From contig WGNT01000072.1 in NCBI GenBank assembly GCA_016124425.1, positions 1-45,983 of the forward strand: DNA of 45,983 bases, in the 5' to 3' direction. This document shows positions 27,467 through 36,204 of the stretch, piece by piece. The first letter of the stretch is position 1; every line of letters starts with the position of its first letter. The position numbers and the translations under genes are program-made. The stretch comes from Cytophagales bacterium (lineage in GTDB: Bacteria > Bacteroidota > Bacteroidia > Cytophagales > Cyclobacteriaceae). Below the pieces are notes generated by a model, which had not been told where the DNA came from, did no database searches, and saw only the letters and a list, made by a program, of their open reading frames with translations.

Positions 27467-27482
27467 ACTGAAATGGTGCCAC
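27467..27482 (-). promoter_or_regulatory. Possible sigma-54 -24/-12 element before the NtrC-type regulator
   Basis: The minus strand reads TGGCAC followed by CATTTCAG. The -24 part is perfect; the -12 part keeps the G but not the C of the consensus GC. It lies about 25-40 nt upstream of the regulator ATG. A degenerate match, supported mainly by the twin palindrome further upstream. Confidence 0.3.
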
Positions 27483-27534
27483 TTTCCATTTTAACCTCAA
27501 TTTAGTCAATTTTAGCCATTGGACAAACCGACGT

Positions 27535-27569
27535 GTTCGTTTATGAACATAAAAGGTTCGCTTTCGAAC
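27535..27569. promoter_or_regulatory. Twin palindromic operator, likely upstream activating sequence of the NtrC-type regulator
   Basis: GTTCGTTTATGAAC (27535-27548) and GTTCGCTTTCGAAC (27556-27569) are two copies of one 14-bp palindrome, GTTCGyTTwyGAAC, with starts 21 bp apart, two helical turns. This is how NtrC-type enhancer sites are arranged. They sit between the regulator gene (90 nt to its ATG) and the divergent FKBP gene (80 nt to its ATG), so either or both may be controlled. Confidence 0.6.
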
Positions 27570-27648
27570 GTAAGCTATGGTCTGTGCCGCAAATTTTTAA
27601 TAAAAGCAAAAAACCCTTAACTTTATGGTTTAATCAAACCAAACAGTT

Positions 27649-28077
27649 ATGTCTATTGCGAGTAAAGGGAACACAGTAAAAGTACACTATACCGGGAAAC
27701 TAAAAGACGGAACTGTCTTTGACTCATCCGCAGACCGGGAGCCGCTACAGTTTACATTAGGTGACGGCAACATGATCAAGGGATTTGACGCGGCAGTTCA
27801 CGGCATGGCGGTAGGCGACGACAAAGTAGTCACGATCCCTTCCGCTGAAGCCTACGGCGACAAAAGAGAGGATATGATGCTTGATGTTCCGATTGAACAA
27901 GTTCCTGCCGAGATTAAGCCAGAAGTAGGTATGGATCTTTCCATCCAAAATCAGATGGGGCAACCGACTCCTGTGAAGGTCGTTCATGTGGATGATAAAA
28001 AAATCACGCTTGATGCCAACCATCCCCTTGCTGGAGAGGATTTGATTTTTGACATCAAGCTTGTTGAATTGGTCTAG
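27649..28077 (+). CDS. SlyD-like FKBP-type peptidyl-prolyl isomerase
   Basis: A 142-residue SlyD-type FKBP without signal peptide. The FKBP half-domain VKVHYTGKLKDGTVFDSS and GDGNMIKGFDAAVHGM is followed by the insert-in-flap chaperone domain (about 67-125: EAYGDKREDMMLDVPIEQVP to HVDDKKITLDANHPLAG), then the closing strand LIFDIKLVELV. It lacks the histidine-rich nickel-binding tail of E. coli SlyD. Role: cis-trans prolyl isomerisation and holdase action in the cytoplasm. It ends at a strong hairpin (28102-28143). Confidence 0.93.
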   Translation: MSIASKGNTVKVHYTGKLKDGTVFDSSADREPLQFTLGDGNMIKGFDAAVHGMAVGDDKVVTIPSAEAYGDKREDMMLDVPIEQVPAEIKPEVGMDLSIQNQMGQPTPVKVVHVDDKKITLDANHPLAGEDLIFDIKLVELV

Positions 28078-28101
28078 CCGAGATTTACTATATAGGTTGT
28101 G

Positions 28102-28143
28102 GAGGCTAAGAGGACTTAACAAAAAGTGTCTCTTAGCCTCTTT
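28102..28143 (+). terminator. Terminator of the FKBP gene
   Basis: GAGGCTAAGAG (28102-28112) pairs with CTCTTAGCCTC (28130-28140), an 11-bp perfect stem with a 17-nt loop, followed by a short TTT. It stands between convergent genes. Confidence 0.78.
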
Positions 28144-28172
28144 GCGGTACTTTATCCCAAGTGTGGCAGCCT

Positions 28173-28595
28173 TTAGTTTTCTGACGGTTTCCCCTGAGGA
28201 TTAGCGTAAATGCTTTTTGTTTTATTGTACTTTGCGTTTCCCACTTCTACAACGAAAAGTTGACTGTTTGTAGTGGAGAAATCGTAGTTTTTTTGGATAC
28301 CGTCCTCCGGGCGGATTTTATCCTCCAAAATCAAATTTCCGAGAATATCAAATACCTTTACGTTCGTCAGTTGATTAGACTTCTCGTCTAAGATCACGGA
28401 GAATTTTTTGATTCCTGTAGATCGCAGGTTAAACTTAACCTCTGGTGTGGTAAGCTCTTTAGGAAAAGAAATTTCTGTTTCTACTCTACGGGAGATGTTT
28501 TGGGCTACAAGAAATTCAACTTGAGCCACAAAGAGCGTCAAACAAATAGTAAGGTAACTGAAGGGTATAATAACTTTCGGTAGAGGTTTTCCCAT
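28173..28595 (-). CDS. Small secreted protein with a T9SS-tail-like domain
   Basis: The start is set at the ATG at 28595 (MGKPLPKVIIPFSYLTICLT) because it gives a signal-peptide-like N-terminus; the frame is open to 28655. About 140 residues. The C-terminal 80 residues (KFSVILDEKSNQLTNVKVFD, ILGNLILEDKI, QLFVVEVGNAKYNKTKSIYA) resemble the beta-sandwich of a type A T9SS sorting domain, but the usual NPxxxxx opening is absent. It may be a stand-alone domain of that fold kept in the periplasm. Function unknown. Convergent with the FKBP gene. Confidence 0.62.
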   Translation of the reverse strand: MGKPLPKVIIPFSYLTICLTLFVAQVEFLVAQNISRRVETEISFPKELTTPEVKFNLRSTGIKKFSVILDEKSNQLTNVKVFDILGNLILEDKIRPEDGIQKNYDFSTTNSQLFVVEVGNAKYNKTKSIYANPQGKPSEN

Positions 28596-28753
28596 AGGCG
28601 CGCAAATTGCAAAATTTACGGCATTTTTTGCACCTAAATAGATACAAAATAACATTTATTAACAAGGTGTTCGAAGAGCTAAGATGGATAGCGTCCCGAT
28701 TTCAGATCTCTACCGTCTACAAAACCATACAACACATTCGTTATGAGGTTATT

Positions 28754-29572
28754 CTATAAACCTGTTGGTCGTTCGAATATGTCGAATCCTTCTTTTCCAT
28801 AAAAAATCACCTGTTGGGTTGTCAGCGCAATTTTTTTATAAGCGGTATTTGGCAGATTATAATATGTTGTTTTTCCGTGTAAATAATTTGTTTTAAATAG
28901 CATATTATCGGAAATATAGTAGAAGTGGTCGTCAAATATGAATATGGTAGCATCGGGAATTGAAGCAACCTGTTGGATGAAATTCGCCTGATTGTCAAAA
29001 ATATACATACCTGTACCGCTTAATTGCAGAAAAAGTAGGTTTTTTCGTTCTGTCATGCCCAACACCTGCATGGTCGGCGTTGAAAGAATTAACGAAAGGG
29101 GTTGTTCCTGCAATAGTACATTTCTTCTGAAGTCCCACTTAAATAAGGAAAGCCTGGTTTCATTTACCATCCAAATCACATTTCCATTACCGTATGCAGC
29201 TTGTTTCAATAACCCCACTTCTTCATCCGGAATTCGATTACTAGCTACAGGATTTAGAAAGCGGTCGAGTAGTTCATATCGCTGTAGATCTGCGGAGAAA
29301 AGAAAGATGGTTGTAGTCCAAAAGGCATCCAAGCTGCTAAGCTTAGCGCGAAATACGGGAGAATAGACATTTAGCGAGTCTCCCAAGGGGGAATAAAGAT
29401 GGATATTGCCTTCCTCATCCGCTATAAGGAGCTGGTTTTTTCCGTCTATGGAAAGTAGGTCAAGATTTGTTACCGCTACATGCTTGGTTTTGTACCATTG
29501 AAGTTCCTGACTAACTGCTATGGTGTGAAGGTACCAAAAAAAACAAAAAGGAATTGCCAGTTTTGCGTTCAT
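28754..29572 (-). CDS. Secreted protein of unknown function, propeller-like
   Basis: A 272-residue exported protein with a signal peptide to about residue 21 (HTIAVSQ). The remainder is beta-rich with repeated strands of the type LLIADEEGNIHLYSPLGD, FLFSADLQRYELLDRF, GMYIFDNQANFIQQVA and FYYISDNMLF, spaced like blades of a small beta-propeller. I do not recognise a named family. Its ATG overlaps the lpxH stop codon (ATGA), so it is translated from the same message; a role in the envelope is a reasonable guess. Confidence 0.65.
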   Translation of the reverse strand: MNAKLAIPFCFFWYLHTIAVSQELQWYKTKHVAVTNLDLLSIDGKNQLLIADEEGNIHLYSPLGDSLNVYSPVFRAKLSSLDAFWTTTIFLFSADLQRYELLDRFLNPVASNRIPDEEVGLLKQAAYGNGNVIWMVNETRLSLFKWDFRRNVLLQEQPLSLILSTPTMQVLGMTERKNLLFLQLSGTGMYIFDNQANFIQQVASIPDATIFIFDDHFYYISDNMLFKTNYLHGKTTYYNLPNTAYKKIALTTQQVIFYGKEGFDIFERPTGL

Positions 29573-30336
29573 CCACTGAAAGTTTTTAGGTAAAATGCTT
29601 CTCCATCAAACTCGCCGAAGTGGCATTGGGTCACCCATTCTCCCAAGTTAAAGTAGGTGGACCGCTTGCTGACCTCCAACGTAAGTGGGAGGTGACGGTG
29701 GCCAAACACATAATAATCAAAGTGAATTTTTGATTCTACCTCTTGGCAATAGAGAAATAGCCATTCGCTATCCTTTCCTTTAAACTCATCTTCCATCTTT
29801 GCTAGATTGGACAAGCGGCTGTTTTTTGACCACAACTGAGCCAATTTTATCCCTATATCCGGGTGAATCCATTTGAATAGCCACTGACAAACGGGGTTAG
29901 TAAAAATCTTCTTAAGCACTTTGTACCGGTTATCTCCAGGGCCAAGTCCGTCACCATGCCCAATCAGAAATTTCTTGTGGTTAACTTCTATGCTGATAGG
30001 ATTTTGGAACACCGGAATGCCCAGTTCTTCCGTGAAGTAATCCTTCATCCAAAGGTCATGGTTGCCGGTAAAAAAGAAAATTGGAATGCCCTTTTCCCTC
30101 AGAGAAGTAATTTTAGCAGTAAATCGCATAAAACCCTTGGGAATGACTTTCTCATACTCAAACCAAAAGTCAAAAATGTCACCAACAAGAAAAATGGCTG
30201 CGGCATCACTGGAAATGGTGTTTAGCCATTTGACGATCTTTTGCTCTCTCGCTTTACTTGTTGAGCTGTCTGGAGCCCCTAGGTGAAAATCCGAAGCAAA
30301 AAATATTTTTTGGTTTTCTTTGAGTGTAATGTTCAT
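29569..30336 (-). CDS. lpxH: UDP-2,3-diacylglucosamine diphosphatase
   Basis: The start is placed at the ATG at 30336 (MNITLKENQKIFFASDFHLG); a frame to 30402 adds 22 residues not expected. The 255-residue enzyme cleaves UDP-2,3-diacylglucosamine to lipid X in lipid A synthesis at the inner face of the inner membrane. Metal motifs: SDFHLG (15-20), VGDIFDFWFE (51-60), GNHDLWM (91-97), LIGHGDG and FGHRHL. GDIFDFW and the helical cap insertion are typical of LpxH. Co-transcribed with the following secreted protein; separated from ftsH by a hairpin. Confidence 0.88.
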   Translation of the reverse strand: MNITLKENQKIFFASDFHLGAPDSSTSKAREQKIVKWLNTISSDAAAIFLVGDIFDFWFEYEKVIPKGFMRFTAKITSLREKGIPIFFFTGNHDLWMKDYFTEELGIPVFQNPISIEVNHKKFLIGHGDGLGPGDNRYKVLKKIFTNPVCQWLFKWIHPDIGIKLAQLWSKNSRLSNLAKMEDEFKGKDSEWLFLYCQEVESKIHFDYYVFGHRHLPLTLEVSKRSTYFNLGEWVTQCHFGEFDGEAFYLKTFSG

Positions 30337-30416
30337 GCGAAGAAGAGGATGATGGATCAAAGTTACTAATCTTTTGATTTTTCCACACAGTTTACGCGCC
30401 AAACAGGGGGAAATGC

Positions 30417-30449
30417 AAAGGAGGAAAGTGATGCCACTTTCCTCCTTTT
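30417..30449 (-). terminator. Strong hairpin terminator after ftsH
   Basis: A 14-bp perfect stem, AAAGGAGGAAAGTG (30417-30430) with CACTTTCCTCCTTT (30435-30448), around ATGC. It is T-flanked on both strands and so could end transcription either way; it follows the ftsH stop codon by 24 nt. Confidence 0.85.
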
Positions 30450-30472
30450 CACTATGATGTCCTTAAAAACCG

Positions 30473-32548
30473 TTAAGACCCTTTGTTTTCAACGATATCT
30501 TCCTTTACTGTTTTGGAGGATATGCTATCATCATCGGAGGGCATAGCAAGCCTTTCCGCCAGTGCTTTGTCCTTTTCCAATTTTTCCTTCTCATCCACTG
30601 TTCTGGTAAATTTCTCATAGGTAGTTTCCCGTTCAAAGGGTCGCTTGCCGATAATGGATTCCAGGTCCGATTGGAAAAGAATTTCTTTCTCCAATAGTGC
30701 CTTCGCAATCTTTTCCAGTTCAGCCCGGTGTTTGCTCAATAACTCTTTCGTTCTCTCGTAAGCAAATGTGATGAGCTTTCGCACCTCCTCGTCAATTGTC
30801 TGAGCGGTAGCTTCAGAGTAGGGTTTATCGAACTTATATTCCCCTCCTTTGCTGTCATAAAAGGATACATTTCCGATTTTCTCATTCATGCCGTACACCG
30901 ATACAATGGAATAGGCCATCTTGGTAATCCGCTCAAGGTCGCTTAGGGCTCCAGTGGAGATTTTGCTAAAGATAATTTCCTCTGCAGCCCTCCCGCCTAA
31001 GGCCATACACATCTCGTCTATAAGCTGTTCGGTCTGATAGAGAAACTGCTCCTTAGGGAGGTATTGGGCATAGCCCAGAGCTGCTATTCCCCTTGGTACG
31101 ATACTTACCTTTACCAAAGGGTCTGCATGTTCCAGAAACCAACCGGCAACTGCATGTCCGGCTTCATGATAGGCGACGATCTGTTTTTCCTCGGGGGAAA
31201 TGATTTTGTTTTTCTTTTCCAACCCACCAATTACCCGGTCAATGGCATCTTGGAAATCCTGCATATCCACCGCTGTTTTATTCCTTCTTGCCGCTATTAA
31301 CGCTGCCTCGTTGCAGACGTTTGCTATTTCAGCGCCTGCAAAACCAGGCGTTTGAGCTGCCAATTTTTTTGGTTCTACATCATCGGAAGACTTAATCGGA
31401 CCAAGATGAACCCGGAAGATGGCTTCCCTTCCCACGATATCCGGCTTGTCTATGCTTATCTGCCGATCGAAGCGGCCGGCCCGTAGCAGCGCACTGTCCA
31501 ATACATCCGGGCGGTTAGTTGCCGCAAGGACGATTACTCCGGAGTCAGTTCCGAATCCGTCCATTTCGACCAATAGGGAGTTAAGGGTATTTTCGCGTTC
31601 GTCGTTAGAACCAGGCATCTGCCCCTTTCCACGAGATCTTCCGATAGCGTCAATTTCATCTATAAAGATGATACATGGTGCTTTTTCCTTTGCTTGCTTA
31701 AATAGATCCCGTACCCGTGCGGCACCTACGCCAACGAACATCTCAACAAAATCAGAACCAGATAGAGTAAAGAACGGAACACCAGCTTCACCCGCCACGG
31801 CCTTGGCCAAGAGGGTTTTACCTGTACCCGGAGGACCTATAAGCGAAGCTCCTTTTGGGATTTTTCCTCCTAGCTTGGTAAATTTGGAGGGGTTTTTTAG
31901 AAACTCCACAATTTCTTCCACTTCTTCCTTGGCCTCATCGAGACCTGCCACATTGTCAAAGGTGATTTTTACCTTGTTTTCCGCATCAAACAATTGTGCC
32001 TTGGATTTTCCGACGTTGAATATTTGGCCTCCGGGTCCACTCGGACCGGACATGCGCCGCATCATCATCCAGAAGAGAAAGAAAATCAAAATCAGGAAGC
32101 CGAATGAGGACACCCAATTTCCCCAGCTTTCTTCTTTTTTGGCAGTATATCCGATTCGCTGATCCTCAGGGAGTCTGCTTTCTATTTCGCTGTAGGCATC
32201 TAAAAAATTCGCTACATCGGCAACGTTCACTTTATAATGGGGACCCTGTACGTTGTAGAACCTATTCTGTGTTTCCAACTCGTCCTTGTAGCGCTGATTG
32301 TTCAACGCTTCTTCCTTTAGTGTTACTTCTACGTAGTTTTGGTTATAGACGACAACAACTCTTTTGACATCATTTCCCAACACCATGTCCTCAAATCGCT
32401 TCATGGTAATCTCCACCACCGCGGTATTCTGGTTGAACCACGTAACACCTATCAATACGATTACCGCCGTGACAATGAGCCAGAGCTGGAAATTTGGTTT
32501 TTGAGGGGGTTTCGGGATAAACTTTTTTCCTTTATTTTTATCACTCAT
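30473..32548 (-). CDS. ftsH: ATP-dependent zinc metalloprotease FtsH
   Basis: A 691-residue inner-membrane AAA+ protease. Two transmembrane helices (about 21-37 and 147-163) flank a periplasmic domain of about 110 residues. AAA module: Walker A GPPGTGKT (238-245), Walker B IIFIDEID (293-300), second region of homology [19 protein letters not shown]. Protease site: HEAGH (461-465) with a downstream acidic ligand region. The C-terminal tail (from about 635) is charged and coiled-coil-like. It follows rsfS by 65 nt in the order rsfS-ftsH common in Bacteroidota. Confidence 0.97.
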   Translation of the reverse strand: MSDKNKGKKFIPKPPQKPNFQLWLIVTAVIVLIGVTWFNQNTAVVEITMKRFEDMVLGNDVKRVVVVYNQNYVEVTLKEEALNNQRYKDELETQNRFYNVQGPHYKVNVADVANFLDAYSEIESRLPEDQRIGYTAKKEESWGNWVSSFGFLILIFFLFWMMMRRMSGPSGPGGQIFNVGKSKAQLFDAENKVKITFDNVAGLDEAKEEVEEIVEFLKNPSKFTKLGGKIPKGASLIGPPGTGKTLLAKAVAGEAGVPFFTLSGSDFVEMFVGVGAARVRDLFKQAKEKAPCIIFIDEIDAIGRSRGKGQMPGSNDERENTLNSLLVEMDGFGTDSGVIVLAATNRPDVLDSALLRAGRFDRQISIDKPDIVGREAIFRVHLGPIKSSDDVEPKKLAAQTPGFAGAEIANVCNEAALIAARRNKTAVDMQDFQDAIDRVIGGLEKKNKIISPEEKQIVAYHEAGHAVAGWFLEHADPLVKVSIVPRGIAALGYAQYLPKEQFLYQTEQLIDEMCMALGGRAAEEIIFSKISTGALSDLERITKMAYSIVSVYGMNEKIGNVSFYDSKGGEYKFDKPYSEATAQTIDEEVRKLITFAYERTKELLSKHRAELEKIAKALLEKEILFQSDLESIIGKRPFERETTYEKFTRTVDEKEKLEKDKALAERLAMPSDDDSISSKTVKEDIVENKGS

Positions 32549-32613
32549 CTTGCTTTTGTTATTGCTATAAACTTTTTGTAGAACGAATTTAAAAAATGAA
32601 AGTTCAAAACCTT

Positions 32614-32961
32614 TTAGTTTATTGGGGTAACTTTCGCGTCACCCCAAAGATCCTCGAGTCTGTAGAAGGACCTTTTTTCTTTCAGAAAGATATGTACGAC
32701 CACATCCACATAGTCCATTAATATCCATTGCCGGTTGTTTTTCCCCTCACTTCGCCAAGGTTTTTCTTTGTTTGTCTTGATAACCTCCTCCTCAATTGAT
32801 TGGGAAATGGCTTCCAACTGAGTATCTGAAGTTCCCGAACAAATCACGAAAAAGTCCGTCATGGACTGGTTGATACCCCGTAGGTCCATCAACACAATGT
32901 CAGAGGCCTTTTTTTCCTCCATTCCTTTGATGATTACTTTACTCAGCTCTTCTGCTGTCAT
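32614..32961 (-). CDS. rsfS: Ribosomal silencing factor RsfS
   Basis: A 115-residue member of the RsfS/DUF143/Iojap family, which binds ribosomal protein L14 (uL14) and blocks subunit joining in starved cells. Signatures: [59 protein letters not shown] and [13 protein letters not shown]. Length is normal. Divergent from birA, 92 nt apart, and followed by ftsH. Confidence 0.95.
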   Translation of the reverse strand: MTAEELSKVIIKGMEEKKASDIVLMDLRGINQSMTDFFVICSGTSDTQLEAISQSIEEEVIKTNKEKPWRSEGKNNRQWILMDYVDVVVHIFLKEKRSFYRLEDLWGDAKVTPIN

Positions 32962-32964
32962 ATA

Positions 32965-32980
32965 TAAATTTGTAATTTTG
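32965..32980 (+). promoter_or_regulatory. Two overlapping candidate -7 boxes between rsfS and birA
   Basis: TAAATTTG (32965-32972) and TAATTTTG (32973-32980) both match TAnnTTTG exactly on the plus strand, directing towards birA. They are 74-89 nt upstream of its ATG. No clean -33 TTG at 17-23 nt was seen, so activity is uncertain. Confidence 0.35.
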
Positions 32981-33053
32981 GAGTAACATGTAACAGCCCG
33001 GCTGCAATATTATTTTAAATATCTTTAATCCCGTCTGAAAATACTAATTTATT

Positions 33054-33809
33054 ATGCATAAAATCCTTGCCAATACGCTCTTTTTGGGTAAAGATATTAT
33101 TAGCCTGACAGAGTGTCACTCTACGAATGATGAGGCGATCCGCTACTTCAAATCCGGCCGGGCGAAGGAAGGTACCATCGTAATCACCCAGAAGCAGACT
33201 AGGGGCAAAGGGCAACGGGGAAATCGTTGGTACAGCGAACCGGACAAGAACCTTACTTTCTCGCTTGTCCTTACCCCGACGTTCTTAGACGCAATGGAGC
33301 AGTTTGAGCTGAATATGGCGATATCCGTAGGGGTTCAGGAAGTGTTGGCCGCCTATGTAGACGGCACCAAAATCAAATGGCCAAATGACTTTGTCCATGT
33401 GTCACAGGGCAAGGTGGGAGGCATGTTGGTTGAAAACAGTATCGGTGCATACGGTATAGACGTGTCAGTAGTAGGATTGGGGATAAATGTCAACCAAACA
33501 TCGTTTCCTTTTCCGACTGCCACCTCCTTAGCGCTCATAGGAGGATCTGCAATTTACTTGGAAGAATTTTTCAAACTGCTGGTAACATCCCTTGAGAAAT
33601 ACTACCTTTTGCTAAAAAAGGGCGAAGGGAAAACGATCCGTGAGAAGTACCTTAGCCACCTTTACCAACTGGGGCAATGGGCCCCTTATTCCGATTCAAG
33701 TACGTTTACAGGAAGAATCATGGGCATCACTCCTGCTGGTAAACTTTTGATGGAGAAACAAAATGCAGAAACAGTAAGTTATTCCTTCAAGGAAGTATCT
33801 TTCCTTTAA
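33054..33809 (+). CDS. birA: Biotin--[acetyl-CoA-carboxylase] ligase, no repressor domain
   Basis: A 251-residue class I biotin protein ligase that attaches biotin to the acetyl-CoA carboxylase carrier protein. The N-terminus goes straight into the catalytic domain, so there is no DNA-binding domain and no repressor function. Motifs: STNDEA (23-28), biotin/ATP-binding loop TRGKGQRGNRW (49-59), KWPND (108-112) and GKVGGMLVE (119-127). A C-terminal SH3-like domain (about 205-251) contains FTGRIMGITPAGKLLM. It is divergent from rsfS. Confidence 0.94.
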   Translation: MHKILANTLFLGKDIISLTECHSTNDEAIRYFKSGRAKEGTIVITQKQTRGKGQRGNRWYSEPDKNLTFSLVLTPTFLDAMEQFELNMAISVGVQEVLAAYVDGTKIKWPNDFVHVSQGKVGGMLVENSIGAYGIDVSVVGLGINVNQTSFPFPTATSLALIGGSAIYLEEFFKLLVTSLEKYYLLLKKGEGKTIREKYLSHLYQLGQWAPYSDSSTFTGRIMGITPAGKLLMEKQNAETVSYSFKEVSFL

Positions 33810-33840
33810 ATCCAAATTTTCTTTTGTCCCCTATTTTGGT

Positions 33841-33848
33841 TAATTTTG
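33841..33848 (+). promoter_or_regulatory. Candidate -7 box of ahcY
   Basis: TAATTTTG matches TAnnTTTG exactly and lies 42 nt before the ahcY ATG. The nearest TTG is at 33824-33826, 14 nt away, a little short of the normal spacing. Confidence 0.45.
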
Positions 33849-33890
33849 TCTTTTATAACTTCAGCGTAAGACCAATTCAATACACGTACT

Positions 33891-35210
33891 ATGTCAACAA
33901 TCAAATCAGAAAAATACACTAAGTTTAAAGTCAAAGATATATCCCTAGCCGCTTATGGCCGTAAGGAAATCCGCCTAGCGGAAAGCGAAATGCCGGGCCT
34001 GATGGCGCTTCGCGAAGAGTTTGGACCCTCACAGCCGCTAAAGGGGGCGCGCATAGCCGGATGTCTTCACATGACGATCCAAACGGCTGTGTTGATAGAA
34101 ACCCTTATTGCGCTTGGGGCAGAGGTAACCTGGTCATCCTGCAATATTTTTTCGACCCAAGACCATGCCGCTGCGGCAATTGCGGAAGCGGGTATCAGTG
34201 TTTACGCCTGGAAAGGGATGACTGCCGAGGAATTTGACTGGTGCATCGAACAAACCCTCTTTTTTGGCGAAGATCGACAGCCCCTCAATATGATTCTAGA
34301 TGATGGCGGAGACCTGACGAACATGGTGCTGGACCACTACCCAGAACTGGTAAAGGAAATCAAAGGACTCTCTGAAGAGACAACAACTGGTGTACACCGC
34401 CTATACGAGCGGATGAAAAAGGGTACGCTTCCCATGCCCGCCATCAATGTCAACGATTCGGTGACAAAATCAAAATTCGACAACAAATACGGCTGTAAGG
34501 AATCCTTGGTAGATGCGATCCGTCGTGCGACCGATATCATGATGGCGGGAAAGGTAGCCGTGGTGGCAGGCTACGGCGACGTCGGAAAGGGATCTGCCGC
34601 TTCACTCAGGGGGGCTGGTGCCCGCGTTATTGTCACCGAAATTGATCCAATTTGTGCCCTTCAGGCAGCTATGGATGGCTTCGCAGTCAAGAAGATGGCA
34701 AAAGCTGTGGAAGAAGCGGATATTGTCGTGACGGCAACCGGAAATAAAAACATTATTGGAGAGGCGCATTTCAGGGCCATGAAGGACAAGGCAATCCTGT
34801 GCAACATCGGGCACTTTGACAACGAAATAGACATGGCTTGGTTGAATAAAAACTACGGGCACACCAAAGATGTGATCAAGCCGCAAGTTGACCTGTACAA
34901 CATAGACGGCAAAGACATCATCGTGCTGGCAGAGGGGCGATTGGTAAACCTTGGTTGTGCTACCGGTCATCCTTCTTTTGTGATGTCCAATTCTTTTGCC
35001 AATCAGACACTGGCGCAGTTGGAACTTTGGACAAATACGGACGCGTATGAACCGGGTGTCTACGTACTTCCCAAGCACTTGGATGAAAAGGTTGCTGCCC
35101 TTCATTTGGCAAAGCTGGGTGTGGAACTGGATGAGTTGTCTGAAGAACAGGCCGAATATATCGGTGTCAAGCCTGAAGGCCCATTCAAGCCCGAGTATTA
35201 CCGATACTAA
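33891..35210 (+). CDS. ahcY: Adenosylhomocysteinase (S-adenosylhomocysteine hydrolase)
   Basis: A 439-residue NAD-dependent enzyme that splits S-adenosylhomocysteine into adenosine and homocysteine, clearing the inhibitory product of SAM-dependent methylation. Signatures: [21 protein letters not shown] (52-72 region), [25 protein letters not shown] (137-143), the NAD-binding loop [10 protein letters not shown] (227-236) and [10 protein letters not shown]. The C-terminus [10 protein letters not shown] is the conserved NAD-contacting tail of the tetramer partner. Single gene, ended by a good terminator. Confidence 0.98.
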   Translation: MSTIKSEKYTKFKVKDISLAAYGRKEIRLAESEMPGLMALREEFGPSQPLKGARIAGCLHMTIQTAVLIETLIALGAEVTWSSCNIFSTQDHAAAAIAEAGISVYAWKGMTAEEFDWCIEQTLFFGEDRQPLNMILDDGGDLTNMVLDHYPELVKEIKGLSEETTTGVHRLYERMKKGTLPMPAINVNDSVTKSKFDNKYGCKESLVDAIRRATDIMMAGKVAVVAGYGDVGKGSAASLRGAGARVIVTEIDPICALQAAMDGFAVKKMAKAVEEADIVVTATGNKNIIGEAHFRAMKDKAILCNIGHFDNEIDMAWLNKNYGHTKDVIKPQVDLYNIDGKDIIVLAEGRLVNLGCATGHPSFVMSNSFANQTLAQLELWTNTDAYEPGVYVLPKHLDEKVAALHLAKLGVELDELSEEQAEYIGVKPEGPFKPEYYRY

Positions 35211-35240
35211 TTGTAAGCTTTTATAAGCAATAATAAGAAT

Positions 35241-35271
35241 AGCACCGTATTTTGTTTTACGGTGCTTTTTT
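35241..35271 (+). terminator. Terminator of ahcY
   Basis: AGCACCGTA (35241-35249) pairs with TACGGTGCT (35258-35266) and is followed by a T run to 35271. The stop codon of the convergent lipoprotein gene (35257-35259) lies inside the hairpin. Confidence 0.85.
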
Positions 35272-36072
35272 CATTTCTACCCCTTCATCGAGTCTAATTA
35301 CGGTGTGGGTGCTGCACCCATCCTCGCTGAAAAATGTAAGCCTGTGTGCTACGGCAGTTGTCCCGCTTCTTGTGATGGTCCACGTTTCCTGCCCTTCAGA
35401 GGGACGGCTTTTTCCCATACCCGGACAGGCAAAAGGAAAGGTTTTCGGGACGACCACTTCCCAATTCACCGCTCTTCCTACCCAATTTCTACCCGTACCG
35501 ACTCCGGTACTCCTTCCTTGGATAATGTTGGTCCCCTCCAGCGTTACCTCGTGAGTGAGATTAAAAGACACCCTACTGCTAGACTGGTTTTTTGCGAGCA
35601 GGAAGAGATCAAAACTGGTATCTGAAAAAACCCGACGGCTTCTATTCTGTGCAGTCACGGCAATAGTTCTTGTCCCGGAAATGGTATTGCCAGCAAAGGA
35701 ATAATTCCTGTACGCCACGCTCACGCGGTATCCCTGTGTTTGTGGCAAAAGGGTGTAGGACAATGCCATGCTTCCGGAGCGAACGCCGGATTCATCAGAA
35801 CAAATGACACCGTCAAAGTCCAAGGTCACCTCATTGTTTAAACTATCCACGCGTACAACCGGACAGCCCCGTAGCATGGCGGTGTTTGTCGTATCAGAGA
35901 AGAACGAAAGTGGCTGCCAAAGTAGATAAAGGTGCTCATCAAGTAGGCTGGAGATAAGAAATGCCTCCTCCCCCTCATAAGATTGGTTGGTCTGCAGGCG
36001 TCTGATGTCTTCTTCTACGCACCCGCTAAACAATGATACAAGCAGTCCTACTAAAAATAATTTTCCGGTCAT
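35257..36072 (-). CDS. Lipoprotein of unknown function
   Basis: A 271-residue protein with a type II signal peptide; the lipobox is LFSGC with lipidated Cys18. The mature part is rich in beta strands and Ser/Thr and contains paired cysteines (about C70, C91, C218, C248) that could form disulfides. SYTLLPQTQGYRVSVAYRNY and GTRTIAVTAQNRSRRVF read like a beta-sandwich. I recognise no family. A TACTTTTG (-7-like, minus strand, 36130-36123) lies 51 nt upstream. The 3' end runs into the ahcY terminator hairpin. Confidence 0.7.
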   Translation of the reverse strand: MTGKLFLVGLLVSLFSGCVEEDIRRLQTNQSYEGEEAFLISSLLDEHLYLLWQPLSFFSDTTNTAMLRGCPVVRVDSLNNEVTLDFDGVICSDESGVRSGSMALSYTLLPQTQGYRVSVAYRNYSFAGNTISGTRTIAVTAQNRSRRVFSDTSFDLFLLAKNQSSSRVSFNLTHEVTLEGTNIIQGRSTGVGTGRNWVGRAVNWEVVVPKTFPFACPGMGKSRPSEGQETWTITRSGTTAVAHRLTFFSEDGCSTHTVIRLDEGVEMKKAP

Positions 36073-36204
36073 GATTTTGTCGACGCAAATTAAATACCAA
36101 ATTGAAACGGTTGGCAGGTTGGCAAAAGTATGTATATTAGAACGAATTTATTTAAAGAACGGATGGATGGACAATCAGTTCCTTCATCGGAAAAAACCAA
36201 GCTT

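Noticed and set aside
31419-32162. Long plus-strand ORF of 247 codons
   Set aside because: It lies antisense within ftsH, whose motifs and length are complete; the translation is Ser/Arg/Pro-rich with no fold-like pattern.
33781-33890. Riboswitch for S-adenosylhomocysteine upstream of ahcY
   Set aside because: The leader after the candidate -7 box is only about 35 nt, too short for a known aptamer, and no conserved stem was seen.
34602-35105. Minus-strand ORF of 167 codons
   Set aside because: Antisense shadow of ahcY, a complete and highly conserved gene.
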